A DNA stretch of 64,000 nt from Microbispora rosea (GCF_900156315.1 NZ_FTNI01000003.1:124001-188000); one strand, 5' to 3'; numbered from the stretch's first letter, positions 25,438 to 34,303 are shown. The notes: generated from the sequence alone by a model not told the origin. Made by a program: numbers and translations.

Positions 25438-26523
25438 TCAGTGGCCGCGCGCGGCGGCGAGGAAGAGCTCTCGCGGGTTGGCCGCGAGCAGCCGGGTGGT
25501 GTCGTCGGCGGTCAGCCCGTGCCGGTGCAGACGCGGCACGAAGTGGGTGAGGATGTGGGCGTAGCCGGTGCCGCCGTAGCGGACGAGCATGGTCTTCAGG
25601 AAGACGTCCTGCGAGAGCAGGACGTGGTCCCCGAGCCCGGCGCGGACCAGCCAGGCCACCGCGGCGGCGTTCTCCTCGTCGCACGGGGACTGGCCCTCGC
25701 CCGGATAGAGGTAGTCCATGCCGCACATGTCGTAGCCGAGGTAGGCGCCGCGCAGTGCGAGGGACACCTGGTAGTCGCGGTCCACCCCGCTGGGGTTCAG
25801 GTGCGAGAGCACGGTACCGGCGAGCAGGCCGCCCTCCTCGGCGACGACGTCGAGCACGCGGTGGCCGTGCCGCACCCAGCCGGGGAGGTGGACCGAGAGC
25901 GGCACCCCGGTGCGGGCCTGCGCTCTGGCCGCGCCGCGCAGCACCTTCTCCTCCTCGGCGGTGAAGTCCGGCGAGACGCCGATCTCGCCGATCACTCCCG
26001 CGCGGACGCCGTCCACGCCCCCGCCGACGCCTTCGGTCAGGTCGCGCTCGATCTCGTCGGCGACGTCCGCCGCCGTCATCGAGCGGACCCGCGCGGGATG
26101 GGTCATCTCCAGGTAGAAGCCGCACCCCATGACGATGTTCAGCCCGGTGGCACGGGCGATCGCGACCAGCTCGCCGGGCGCCCGCCCGATCCCCTCGGGG
26201 GTCACCTCCAGCACCGTGCGCCCGCCGCGCTCGGCGAAGCGGCGCACCTCCTCGATCGCGGCCGAGGTGTCGTCCAGCGACACGTTGTCGCGCGAGAGGT
26301 ACGGATCGTTGCGGAGCCTGCCGAGGAACTCCATCCGCAGGCGGTCGCGGGCGATCAGCTCGCCCTCGGCGTCACCCTCGGGCGCGGGGTGCCAGGCGCG
26401 GGCGCCGTCGTTGCGCAGGTGCTCGTGGCAGAGCGTGATCCCGAGGTCGTCGGGGGACACCGGGCCGAGCACGGTGTTCACAAGCGCCGTCGTCACGGCC
26501 GCAGGTGGGGTTGCGGACGTCAT
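25438..26523 (-). CDS. Phosphotriesterase-family metal-dependent hydrolase
   Basis: A 361-aa amidohydrolase-superfamily enzyme of the PTE/PHP(PTER) group, which includes lactonases. It has ligands HEH in GITLCHEHLRND (~28-40), a bridging-position Glu in GVIGEIGVS (in place of carboxylated Lys), His in LSVHLPGW and VLSHLNPSG, and Asp in LLSQDVFLK. All metal positions are present, so it should be active. Start ATG 26523 overlaps the permease stop as ATGA. Being inside an ABC-importer operon, it likely hydrolyses the imported compound (lactone, amide or phosphoester), an inference. Confidence 0.85.
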   Translation of the reverse strand: MTSATPPAAVTTALVNTVLGPVSPDDLGITLCHEHLRNDGARAWHPAPEGDAEGELIARDRLRMEFLGRLRNDPYLSRDNVSLDDTSAAIEEVRRFAERGGRTVLEVTPEGIGRAPGELVAIARATGLNIVMGCGFYLEMTHPARVRSMTAADVADEIERDLTEGVGGGVDGVRAGVIGEIGVSPDFTAEEEKVLRGAARAQARTGVPLSVHLPGWVRHGHRVLDVVAEEGGLLAGTVLSHLNPSGVDRDYQVSLALRGAYLGYDMCGMDYLYPGEGQSPCDEENAAAVAWLVRAGLGDHVLLSQDVFLKTMLVRYGGTGYAHILTHFVPRLHRHGLTADDTTRLLAANPRELFLAAARGH

Positions 26524-27533
26524 TTCCGGATCGCTCCGAACTTCGCCCACACCTTGCTGTTGGCGAAGATGGCCAGCAGCAGGATGCCGCCCTGGACGAT
26601 CTGCACGTAGAACGGCGAGACGTGCAGCAGCACCAGGCCGTTGGCGATCACGCCGAGCGTGAGCGCGCCGAGGATCGTGCCGAGCATGCTCGCCCGGCCG
26701 CCGAAGAGACTGGTGCCGCCGAGCACGACGGCCGTGATGACCTCCAGTTCGAAGCCGGAGCCGGCGTTGGACGAGCCGGAGCTGAGGCGGGTGGCGATCA
26801 GCACGCCCGCGACCGCCGCCGCCAGGCCGGTGAGCACGTAGACGGTCAGCCCGACCTTCCGCGTGTTCACGCCGGCGCGGCGCAGCGACTCGCCGTTGGA
26901 GCCGAGGCCGATGACGTAACGGCCGAACGGCGTCCGGGTGAGGACGAGCCAGCCGACGAGCGCGATGATCACGGCGAGGATGGCCGGGACAGGGACCCCG
27001 GCGATGCGGCCCTGGCCGATCTGGACGATCCAGAGCTCGCCGTCGATAGGGGTCGAGTAGCCCTCGGTGGCGCGCAGCGCCGTGCCCCGCATGATCGACA
27101 GCATCGCGAGCGTGACGATGAACGGCGGGATGTTCTGGTAGGAGGAGAACCACCCGTTCACGAACCCGATCAGCGCGCCGAGCGCGAGGATCGCGACCAG
27201 GGCGAGGGTGGGGTTCCACCCGTGCTGCAGCACGATCGCGAGCAGCGACCCGGACAGCGCCACCGTGGAGCCGACCGACAGATCGATGCCCGAGGTGCTG
27301 ATCACGAACGTCATCGCCGTCGCGACGACCAGCGTGGGGGCGATCTGCCGCAACAGGTTGAGTATGTTGCCCGTCGTGGCGAACCGGTCGGCGGAGAACG
27401 CGAAGAAGATCAGTAGGACCACCAGCACGACCGCGATCGCGATCGTCTGCGCGTGCCGGCCGATGTGGGCGTTGGCCCGGGCCGACCTGGTGGTGACGAC
27501 CCGCTGGCTGGTCCCGGTCCTGGTGGCGGTCAC
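26520..27533 (-). CDS. Sugar-type ABC transporter permease
   Basis: A 337-aa BPD_transp_2 membrane protein with ~9 hydrophobic segments, STSGIDLSVGSTVALSGSLL (~80-99) and coupling loop GLGSNGESLRRAGVNTRKVG (~205-224). As the only permease it must homodimerise, unlike the importer at 7.2-11.8 kb. It overlaps both neighbours by ATGA (26520-26523 and 27530-27533). Confidence 0.9.
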   Translation of the reverse strand: MTATRTGTSQRVVTTRSARANAHIGRHAQTIAIAVVLVVLLIFFAFSADRFATTGNILNLLRQIAPTLVVATAMTFVISTSGIDLSVGSTVALSGSLLAIVLQHGWNPTLALVAILALGALIGFVNGWFSSYQNIPPFIVTLAMLSIMRGTALRATEGYSTPIDGELWIVQIGQGRIAGVPVPAILAVIIALVGWLVLTRTPFGRYVIGLGSNGESLRRAGVNTRKVGLTVYVLTGLAAAVAGVLIATRLSSGSSNAGSGFELEVITAVVLGGTSLFGGRASMLGTILGALTLGVIANGLVLLHVSPFYVQIVQGGILLLAIFANSKVWAKFGAIRK

Positions 27534-28309
27534 CGTCGCTCCCCCTCCTTCTCTCCCTCGTCGTGGGCGACGATCTCGGACACGAGCCGTTCGAGACTCG
27601 TGTTCCGGGCGTCCAAGTCGGCCCTGACCGTGCCCTCATACATGACGCACAGCCGGTCGCAGACCCGGAAGAGGTCCTGCAGACGGTGCGTGATGAGGAT
27701 GACCGAGACGTCCTGGGCCGAGACGGTCTTGATCAGTTCGAGGACGGTTTCGACCTCGGCGACGGCGAGCGCCGCCGTCGGCTCGTCGAGGATGAGCAGC
27801 TTGGGCCCGAAGGTCACCGCCCGGGCGATGGCGACCGCCTGCCGCTGGCCGCCGGACAGCCCTCCGACGGGGATGTCCGTCAGCGGGATCCGGATGTTGA
27901 GTGCGTCCAGGTGGCGCCGGGCGTCCGCGTGCATCTTGCTCAGGTCGAGCATCATCCCGCCGGCCTTGCGCGGCTCCCTGCCGAGGAACAGGTTCCCGGC
28001 GACGTCGATGTCGTCGCAGAGCGCGAGGTCCTGGTAGACCATCTCGATGCCCAGCTCGCGGGCGTCCTTCGGGCTGGCGAAGGCGACCGGCCGGCCGTCG
28101 AAGACGATCTCGCCGGAGTCCGGCACGACCGCGCCGGCCAGCACCTTCATAAGGGTGGACTTGCCGGCCGCGTTGTCGCCGACGAGCCCCACCACCTCTC
28201 CCGGGCCGACGCGCAGCGTCGGGCCGCGCAGCGCGTCCACCATTCCGTAACGCTTGCGGATGTCGCGCATGACCACTCGATCAACGCGACCCGCCTCTTG
28301 GTCCGTCAT
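27530..28309 (-). CDS. Sugar-type ABC transporter ATP-binding protein (single NBD)
   Basis: A 259-aa single-domain ATPase. It has Walker A GDNAAGKST (~43-51), signature LSGGQRQAVAIARA, Walker B LLILDEPTAAL, the Q-loop VYQDLALCDDI and the H-loop LITHRLQ. Half the length of the tandem CUT2 ATPases at 9115 and 15729, it resembles the FrcA-type branch that works as a homodimer. Start ATG 28309 has AAGGGA upstream; longer upstream readings run antisense-like through the binding-protein gene. Confidence 0.92.
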   Translation of the reverse strand: MTDQEAGRVDRVVMRDIRKRYGMVDALRGPTLRVGPGEVVGLVGDNAAGKSTLMKVLAGAVVPDSGEIVFDGRPVAFASPKDARELGIEMVYQDLALCDDIDVAGNLFLGREPRKAGGMMLDLSKMHADARRHLDALNIRIPLTDIPVGGLSGGQRQAVAIARAVTFGPKLLILDEPTAALAVAEVETVLELIKTVSAQDVSVILITHRLQDLFRVCDRLCVMYEGTVRADLDARNTSLERLVSEIVAHDEGEKEGERR

Positions 28310-28326
28310 GTGAGTCCCTTCGCCGC

Positions 28327-29307
28327 TCACTTGAAGGTGGCGCGGTACGGGTCGACGTTGTCCTTGGTCACGATCGTCACGGGCACGTCGATCTTCTTCT
28401 TCGCCTGGGCTCCGCCGATCAGGGCCTTGGCCTCCTTGACGGCCTCGTAGCCCTCGGTCTTCGGATCCTGCTGGACCACACCGGCGACGAACCCCTCGTC
28501 GATGCCGTTGATGGCCTCCTTGGTCAGGTCCCAGCCGAAGACCTTGACCTGGTCGCCCGCGTTCTGCGACTTCACCGCGGCGACCGTGCCGAGCAGGGCC
28601 GGCTCGCCGGTGGCGTACACGATGTTCATGTCGGACCGGGAGGTGAGCAGGTTCTCCGCGGCCGTCATCGCGGCCTCCTGCTTGTTCTGCCCGTCGACCG
28701 TCTGCACGATCTTGGCGCCGGCGCCCTCGACGGTCTTGTTGAAGTCGTCCTTGCGGATGTTCTGGATGAAGGAGTTCAGTGCGCCCACGACGCCGATCTT
28801 CGGCGCGGTCAGGCCCTGCGCCTGGGCCCACTTGTTGACGAAGTCGCCCGCCTGCTGGGCCGCCGCCGCGTTGTCCACGCCCACCTGGGTGTCGACGGCG
28901 GGCGAGTCGACGATCGCGTCCACCGCGACGACCTTCAGCCCGGCGTCCTTGGCGATCTTCACGGCGGGCTTGATGCCCTCGACGTCGATGGCGACCACGA
29001 TGACCGCGTCGAACTGCTGCTGGACGAAGTTGTCGACGGCCTCGTTCTGCTTGGCCGGGTCGTCGTTGGCGTTGAAGATCGTGAGGTCGACGTTCGCCTC
29101 CTTCGCCGCCTGCTGTGCGCCGGCATTCATCTCGTTGAAGAAGATCGCCTGCTGGTTGATCTGGACGAGCCCGACCCGCGGCCGGTCTCCGCCGGAGCCC
29201 CCGGAAGAGCCGGAGTCGTCTGAGCCGCCACAGGCCGCCGCCAGCAGGCCGGTGGCCAGGATCGTCGTCGCCGCTGTCAGGCGGATGAGCCTCGTGGATC
29301 GCGCCAT
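28327..29307 (-). CDS. ABC transporter substrate-binding lipoprotein (ribose-type)
   Basis: A 326-aa Peripla_BP_4 lipoprotein. The signal peptide ends in lipobox LLAAAC, followed by a Ser/Gly linker and VGLVQINQQAIFFNEMNAGA, DAVIVVAIDVEGIKPAV and FGWDLTKEAINGIDEGFVAG. Ligand is unknown; the downstream enzymes suggest a ribosyl compound. It is the first gene of a seven-gene minus-strand operon that ends in ribokinase. ATG 29307 has AAGG upstream. A perfect palindrome lies between its promoter and start. Confidence 0.9.
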   Translation of the reverse strand: MARSTRLIRLTAATTILATGLLAAACGGSDDSGSSGGSGGDRPRVGLVQINQQAIFFNEMNAGAQQAAKEANVDLTIFNANDDPAKQNEAVDNFVQQQFDAVIVVAIDVEGIKPAVKIAKDAGLKVVAVDAIVDSPAVDTQVGVDNAAAAQQAGDFVNKWAQAQGLTAPKIGVVGALNSFIQNIRKDDFNKTVEGAGAKIVQTVDGQNKQEAAMTAAENLLTSRSDMNIVYATGEPALLGTVAAVKSQNAGDQVKVFGWDLTKEAINGIDEGFVAGVVQQDPKTEGYEAVKEAKALIGGAQAKKKIDVPVTIVTKDNVDPYRATFK

Positions 29308-29351
29308 GAGAGATGAGCCTTTCGGGGGGCCGGGCAGGGATGGGGCATCGA

Positions 29352-29371
29352 TCGGGTAATCGATTACCCGA
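29352..29371. promoter_or_regulatory. Perfect 20-bp palindromic operator
   Basis: TCGGGTAATCGATTACCCGA is fully symmetric, with the central CG expected of LacI-family operators. It lies 9-29 bp downstream of the -10 of the operon promoter, a roadblock position. A second site sharing the ATCGATTA core sits at 29500-29509 just before the LacI start. Confidence 0.8.
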
Positions 29372-29380
29372 GTTTCGGGC

Positions 29381-29410
29381 ATGCTAGTGGGACCAAAAAA
29401 GCACCGTCAA
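29381..29410 (-). promoter_or_regulatory. Promoter of the ABC/nucleoside hydrolase operon
   Basis: On the reverse strand TTGACG (29405-29410) and TAGCAT (29381-29386) are separated by 18 bp. The palindrome at 29352 follows directly, so the operon should be off when the LacI protein is bound. Confidence 0.65.
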
Positions 29411-29499
29411 GGTGCAGTTTCCTCACTAAACCCCTATCGTTCCTTGTGATCCCAGCAGCCCGGGACGGCAAAAGGTCGATCGTTGGCAAAGATCAAGGG

Positions 29500-29509
29500 A
29501 AATCGATTA
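29500..29509. promoter_or_regulatory. Second operator-like site before the LacI gene
   Basis: AAATCGATTA repeats the core TAATCGATTA of the 29352 palindrome with one change, four bases before the ATG at 29514. It would give autoregulation and block ribosome or polymerase access. Confidence 0.55.
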
Positions 29510-29513
29510 CACG

Positions 29514-30530
29514 ATGGGCGTGACGATTCACGACGTGGCACGAGCGGCCGGCGTCTCCGTGGCCTCGGCCTCCCGTGCCCTCTCCGGGCGGCGCAAGGTC
29601 ACGCCCGAGATCGCCGAGCGGGTGGCGCGCGCCGCCGCCGAACTCGGCTACCAGCCGAACGCGGTCGCCAAGGCGCTGCGCGACCAGACCACCGGCACCA
29701 TCGGTATGGTCGTGCCGGGCATCGGCAACCCGTTCTTCACGACGATCGTCGAGGCTGTGGAGCGCGAGCTGCAGAACTCCGGCACCGACCTGCTGCTGTG
29801 CGCGTCCCAGTACAGCCCGCAGGTCGAGGCGCGCAGGCTGGAGACCCTGCTGGCCCGGCGCGTGGACGGACTGATCATCAGCCCGTGCGACATCGAGGCC
29901 AGCGTCCCCGCGGTGCTCGACGCGGCCCGCCGGGTGCCGCTGGTGCAGCTCGACCGCTACATCGAGGGCGGCGGGGCCGACTGGGTGGGCGTGGACGACG
30001 AGGCCGGGCTGGCCCTCGCGGTCGATCACGTGATCGCGGGCGGGGCCCGCTCGGTGGTCTTCGCCGGTAGCCGGCTGGTGAGCTCCTCCGCCCGCCTGCG
30101 GCTCAGCGGGTTCGAACGCGCTGCCGCGCGGGCCGGTGTGGAGGTTCTGCCGCCGCTGCTGGGCGAGTTCACCCTCGAATGGGGCATCGAGGCCGGGCGC
30201 GGGCTGCTCGACGCAGGTCGGCTGCCGGACGCCGTCGTCTGCGCGAACGACGAGATCGCCGTGGGCCTGGTGCGGTCGCTGCGGTTCGGCGGCGCGCGGG
30301 TCCCCGAGGACGTGGCCGTGGTGGGGTTCGATGACGTGGGGCACGCGACCATGTGCGACCCTCCGCTCAGCACCGTGCGCCAGCCGGTGGAGGAGATGGC
30401 GGCCGAGGCCGTGCGCCTGCTCGGCCAGCTCAAGGCCGGCGACCCCCGGCCCGCGCAGCGCATCGCCATCGCTCCCAGGCTTGTCGTACGGCAGACCAGC
30501 CGACCGGTGGCGGCCGGCGTCGAAGGGTAA
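29514..30530 (+). CDS. LacI-family transcriptional regulator
   Basis: A 338-aa repressor. HTH is VTIHDVARAAGVSVASASRA with hinge YQPNAVAKALRDQTTGTIG, and the Peripla_BP_3 sensor has VDGLIISPCD, VCANDEIAVGLVRSLR and VVGFDDVGHATMCDPPLSTV. It diverges from the ABC/phosphotriesterase/nucleoside hydrolase operon and is followed after 18 bp by the M20 hydrolase. The two related ATCGATTA sites in the divergent region are its probable operators. The ribosome-binding site is weak (AAGGGA 13 nt from ATG 29514); GTG 29520 is an alternative. Confidence 0.92.
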   Translation: MGVTIHDVARAAGVSVASASRALSGRRKVTPEIAERVARAAAELGYQPNAVAKALRDQTTGTIGMVVPGIGNPFFTTIVEAVERELQNSGTDLLLCASQYSPQVEARRLETLLARRVDGLIISPCDIEASVPAVLDAARRVPLVQLDRYIEGGGADWVGVDDEAGLALAVDHVIAGGARSVVFAGSRLVSSSARLRLSGFERAAARAGVEVLPPLLGEFTLEWGIEAGRGLLDAGRLPDAVVCANDEIAVGLVRSLRFGGARVPEDVAVVGFDDVGHATMCDPPLSTVRQPVEEMAAEAVRLLGQLKAGDPRPAQRIAIAPRLVVRQTSRPVAAGVEG

Positions 30531-30548
30531 GCGAGGAAAGGAGGCCGC

Positions 30549-31637
30549 GTGGACGAGGCGGTCGAGCTGGCACGCGAGCTGATCAGGATCGACTCGGTGG
30601 GCGGAGGCGAGGCCGCGGTGGCCGAACCCCTCGCGAGACGGCTGTCGGACGCCGGTTTCGCGGTGCGCACGCATGCGCACGCGCCCGGCCGCACCGGGCT
30701 GATCGCGCGCTGGGGGACGGGCGAACCGGTGACGCTGACCGGGCACCTCGACACGGTGCCGCTGGGCGGGCAGGCGTGGCGGCACGCGCCGCACGGCGCG
30801 GAGATCGACGGCGACCGTCTGTACGGGCGCGGTTCGAGCGACATGAAGGCCGGCGTCGCCGCGCTGGTGGTCGCCGCCGAACGGCACGTGCGCCGTACCG
30901 GGCCCAAGGCCGCACTTGAGATGGTCTTCACCGTGGGCGAGGAGACCGGCTGCGAGGGCGCGGCCGACATGGTGGCCGCGGGCCTGGTGAGCAGGTCGCG
31001 CGCGCTGCTGGTGGCCGAGCCGACCGCCAACCGGGTGCTGCTCGGGCACAAGGGCGCGCTCTGGCTGGAGGCCACGACGCGAGGCACGACGGCGCACGGC
31101 TCGATGCCGCACCTGGGCGACAACGCGATCTACAAGCTCGCCCGCGTCATCGGCGCCGTCGAGACGTTCGACCCCGGGGTGCCGGAGCACCCGTGGCTCG
31201 GCCCGTCCACGGTGAACGTGGGAACGGTGCGCGGCGGGATCAACGTGAACTCCGTGCCCGACCTGGCCGCCGCGACCATCGACCTGCGCACCGTCGCCGG
31301 CCAGGACCACGGCAGTCTCCGTGAGCGGCTGCAGGCCGCGCTCGGTGACGAGGCGACCCTCGACGTGCTCGTGGACCTGCCCGCGATCTGGACGGAGCCA
31401 GACGACCCCTTCGTACTGGCCCTGGTCGAGGCGGGGGCGGGCGCGCCCGGCGACCATCCCGCGGCCAGCTACTTCACCGACGCCTCGGTCCTCGCCGCCG
31501 CCTGCGGCGGGGGGCCCACGGTCGTATGCGGCCCGGGCGAGCCCGAGCAGGCGCACGTCACCGACGAGTACTGCCTGGTCCACCGGATCGAGGACGCCGT
31601 CGAAATCTACACAGCCGCCCTCGGGCACCTCGCCTGA
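30549..31637 (+). CDS. M20-family metallohydrolase (ArgE/DapE-like)
   Basis: A 362-aa di-zinc deacylase/peptidase. Metal ligands are TGHLDTVP (His ~65), RGSSDMK (Asp ~98), catalytic and ligand Glu in VGEETGCEG, VAEPTAN and the C-terminal His in EQAHVTDEYC. The dimerisation domain inserts between ~160 and 265 (GTTAHGSMPHLGDNAI). It probably removes an acyl or aminoacyl group from a small molecule. GTG 30549 has AAAGGAGG upstream and it is transcribed with the LacI gene, so it belongs to the same catabolic unit. Confidence 0.88.
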   Translation: MDEAVELARELIRIDSVGGGEAAVAEPLARRLSDAGFAVRTHAHAPGRTGLIARWGTGEPVTLTGHLDTVPLGGQAWRHAPHGAEIDGDRLYGRGSSDMKAGVAALVVAAERHVRRTGPKAALEMVFTVGEETGCEGAADMVAAGLVSRSRALLVAEPTANRVLLGHKGALWLEATTRGTTAHGSMPHLGDNAIYKLARVIGAVETFDPGVPEHPWLGPSTVNVGTVRGGINVNSVPDLAAATIDLRTVAGQDHGSLRERLQAALGDEATLDVLVDLPAIWTEPDDPFVLALVEAGAGAPGDHPAASYFTDASVLAAACGGGPTVVCGPGEPEQAHVTDEYCLVHRIEDAVEIYTAALGHLA

Positions 31638-31702
31638 TCGCGTGAGCGGGTCGGATTGTGGCAAGGTGATCATCAAACTTCCGGTGACCCCGAGGAGGTC
31701 GC

Positions 31703-32893
31703 GTGCGCGACATGTCCCCGCCCCTGCACATGCGACGGGACGGCTTCCATCCCGCCCCGGAGCTCTCCGCGCTGCGAAACGACGAGGGGGTGGCCCGGAT
31801 CCGCACCGTTTTCGGCACCGACGCCTGGCTGGTCACCAGATTCGAGGACGTCCGTACGGTGCTGAGCCATCCCGAGCTGTACAGCAACGCGCTCGTGCCG
31901 CCGCTCCGGCCGCCCGGCGCGCCGCCGCCCAGCCCGGAGGAGGTCGCCGCGATGCGCGCCGGCAACCTGCTCGGCTCCGACCCTCCCGAGCACACCCGGC
32001 TGCGCCGGATGCTCACGGCCCAGTTCACCGTCCGCCGGATGCGCCGGCTTGAGCCCAGAGTCCAGCAGATCGTCGACGACCATCTGGACGCCATGGAGCG
32101 TGGCGGGCCGCCCGCCGATCTGGTGACGGACTTCGCCCTCCCGGTTCCCTCGCTGGTGATCTGCGAGCTGCTGGGCGTGCCGTACGCCGACCGGGCCGGC
32201 TTCCAGGACACGTCCAAGCGGATCCTCGACGTGTCCCTGTCGCCGGACGAACGCGCGGCGGCGGCAGCGGAGTCCCGGGCGTACATCGCCGGCCTGATCA
32301 AGACGTTCCGGAAGGATCCCGGTGAGGACCTGCTCGGGATGCTCGTACGCGAGCACGGCGACGAGCTGAGCGACACCGAGCTCTCCGGCATCGGCAGCCT
32401 GCTGCTGCTCGCCGGGCACGAGACCACGGCCAACATGCTGTCTTTGGGCACGCTCGCCCTGCTGCGGCACCCCGGCCAGCTCGCGCTGCTGCGCGACGAG
32501 CCGGACCGCGTGGACGCCGCCGTCGAGGAGCTGCTGCGGTGGCTGAGCATCGTGCATTCCGGCACGGTCAAGCTCACCACGACCGAGGTCCGGCTGGGCG
32601 ATCGGACCATCGGCCCCGGTGAGACCGTCATCTGCTCACTTCCCGCCGCCAACCGCGATCCGGGACTCTTCTCGAACCCGGACGACCTGGACATCCGCCG
32701 GGATGCCGTCGGCCACGTCGCGTTCGGGCACGGCATTCACCACTGCCTAGGGGCTCCCCTGGCCCGCATGGAGATGCGAATCGCGTTCCCCGCCCTGCTG
32801 AGCAGGTTCCCCGGCCTGCGGCCGGCGGGCGAGCCGCTGTTCCGCTCCATGACCGTCGTACACGGCCTGACCACGATGCCGGTCACCTGGTAG
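31703..32893 (+). CDS. Cytochrome P450
   Basis: A 396-aa soluble bacterial P450 (CYP105/107-like general type). I-helix AGHETT (237-242) with acid-alcohol pair, ExxR in EELLR (275-279) and heme loop FGHGIHHCLG with Cys348 are all present. It should insert oxygen into an unknown substrate. No ferredoxin or reductase gene adjoins, so redox partners are supplied from elsewhere. GTG 31703 has GAGGAGG 4 nt upstream. A 65-bp gap separates it from the M20 gene, so it may or may not share that transcript. Confidence 0.93.
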   Translation: MRDMSPPLHMRRDGFHPAPELSALRNDEGVARIRTVFGTDAWLVTRFEDVRTVLSHPELYSNALVPPLRPPGAPPPSPEEVAAMRAGNLLGSDPPEHTRLRRMLTAQFTVRRMRRLEPRVQQIVDDHLDAMERGGPPADLVTDFALPVPSLVICELLGVPYADRAGFQDTSKRILDVSLSPDERAAAAAESRAYIAGLIKTFRKDPGEDLLGMLVREHGDELSDTELSGIGSLLLLAGHETTANMLSLGTLALLRHPGQLALLRDEPDRVDAAVEELLRWLSIVHSGTVKLTTTEVRLGDRTIGPGETVICSLPAANRDPGLFSNPDDLDIRRDAVGHVAFGHGIHHCLGAPLARMEMRIAFPALLSRFPGLRPAGEPLFRSMTVVHGLTTMPVTW

Positions 32894-32998
32894 GCGTCCT
32901 GGCGGGCGTTCCGCTCACCGCCGAGCGGCCGGCCCTCCGGCGTGCGACGCCGAGGGCCGGCTCTCGCCGGCACCAGTCGCGATCACGGACCTTGGCGA

Positions 32999-34303
32999 TC
33001 AGGTCGTGGGACGCGGATCCGGCTGCGCCGGCATGGGGCGGTGGGTGCGCAGCCGCACGGCGTGGTCCAGCACGCCGTGGTCGTAGGCGGTCTCCGCGTG
33101 CAGCGCCAGATCGACGCCGGACACCTCGTCCTCCTCGCTCACCCGGAAGCCCATCAGCCGGTGGATCAGCTTGCCGATCCCGTAGGTGACCGCGAAGGCG
33201 TACAGCGCGACCACCGGGACCGCCAGCGCCTGCTTGCCCAGCTGGGCCAGCCCGCCACCGTAGAGCAGGCCCTGGGGGCCGTCGGCGCCGGTGAGCGAAC
33301 GGGTGGCCAGCAGCCCGATGAGCAGGGTGCCGACGACGCCCCCGACCAGATGCACGCCGACCACGTCGAGGGAGTCGTCGTAGCCGTGCCGGAACTTCCA
33401 GCCGACCGCCTGCGAGCAGATCATGCCCGCGGCCAGGCCGATCACCAGGGCGCCCAGCACGTCGACCGAGCCGCACGACGGCGTGATCGCCACCAGCCCG
33501 GCCACGACGCCGGAGGCGACCCCGAACGTGGTGGGGTGGCCGTCGCGGCGCTGCTCCACCAGCAGCCAGCCCAGCAGGCCGGTGCACCCAGCGGCCAGGG
33601 TGTTGAGGAAGACGGCGGCGGCGGTGCCGTCCGCGGCCATCGCGGAACCGGCGTTGAATCCGAACCAGCCGAACCACAGCAGCCCGGCGCCGAGCAGCAC
33701 CAGCGGCAGGTTGTGCGGTCGCATGGCCTCCGCCTTGAACCCGATCCGCGGCCCGAGCACCAGGGCCATGGCGAGCCCGGAGGCCCCCGAGGTGATCTCC
33801 ACGACGAGGCCGCCCGCGTAGTCGAGCGTGCCCATGGCGTGGATCCAGCCGCCCGTGCCCCACACCCAGTGAGCGATGGGCGCGTAGACCACGAGCGCCC
33901 ACACCGGGACGAAGACCATCCAGGCCGAGAAGCGGGCCCGGTCGGCGATGGCGCCGCTGATCAGGGCCGCCGTGATGACGGCGAAGGTGAGCTGGAACGT
34001 CGCGAACAGCAGCGTCGGCACCTGCCCGGTGACCGACCCGACGGTGATGTCGTGCAGCCCCACGTGGGTCAGGCCGCCGATCAGCCCCCCGATGTCGGGG
34101 CCGAACACCAGGCTGTAGCCGATGGCCAGCCAGACCAGGGTGACCAGGGCGATCGAGACGAAGCTCATCATGATCATGTTGAGCACGCTCTTGGCCCTGA
34201 CCATCCCGCCGTAGAAGAAGGCCAGGCCCGGCGTCATCAGCAGGACGAGCGCGGTACAGGCCAGGAGCCAGGCGGTGGCGCCGCCATCTACCTTCACCGG
34301 CAT
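32999..34303 (-). CDS. amt: Ammonium transporter (Amt/MEP/Rh) with Glu/His pore pair
   Basis: A 434-aa integral membrane protein with ~11 helices. It has MTPGLAFFYGGMVRAKS (~23-39), FQLTFAVITAALISGA (Phe gate, ~103-118) and DYAGGLVVEITSG (161-173). In E. coli AmtB the first pore histidine (H168) sits in the DFAGGTVVHI stretch; here that position is Glu169, while the second is conserved as His318 (GVHLVGG). An acidic first residue is known in yeast Mep1/Mep3-type transporters. No glnB/glnK gene follows, also unlike the usual amtB-glnK pairing. Gene length is normal. Confidence 0.92.
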   Translation of the reverse strand: MPVKVDGGATAWLLACTALVLLMTPGLAFFYGGMVRAKSVLNMIMMSFVSIALVTLVWLAIGYSLVFGPDIGGLIGGLTHVGLHDITVGSVTGQVPTLLFATFQLTFAVITAALISGAIADRARFSAWMVFVPVWALVVYAPIAHWVWGTGGWIHAMGTLDYAGGLVVEITSGASGLAMALVLGPRIGFKAEAMRPHNLPLVLLGAGLLWFGWFGFNAGSAMAADGTAAAVFLNTLAAGCTGLLGWLLVEQRRDGHPTTFGVASGVVAGLVAITPSCGSVDVLGALVIGLAAGMICSQAVGWKFRHGYDDSLDVVGVHLVGGVVGTLLIGLLATRSLTGADGPQGLLYGGGLAQLGKQALAVPVVALYAFAVTYGIGKLIHRLMGFRVSEEDEVSGVDLALHAETAYDHGVLDHAVRLRTHRPMPAQPDPRPTT

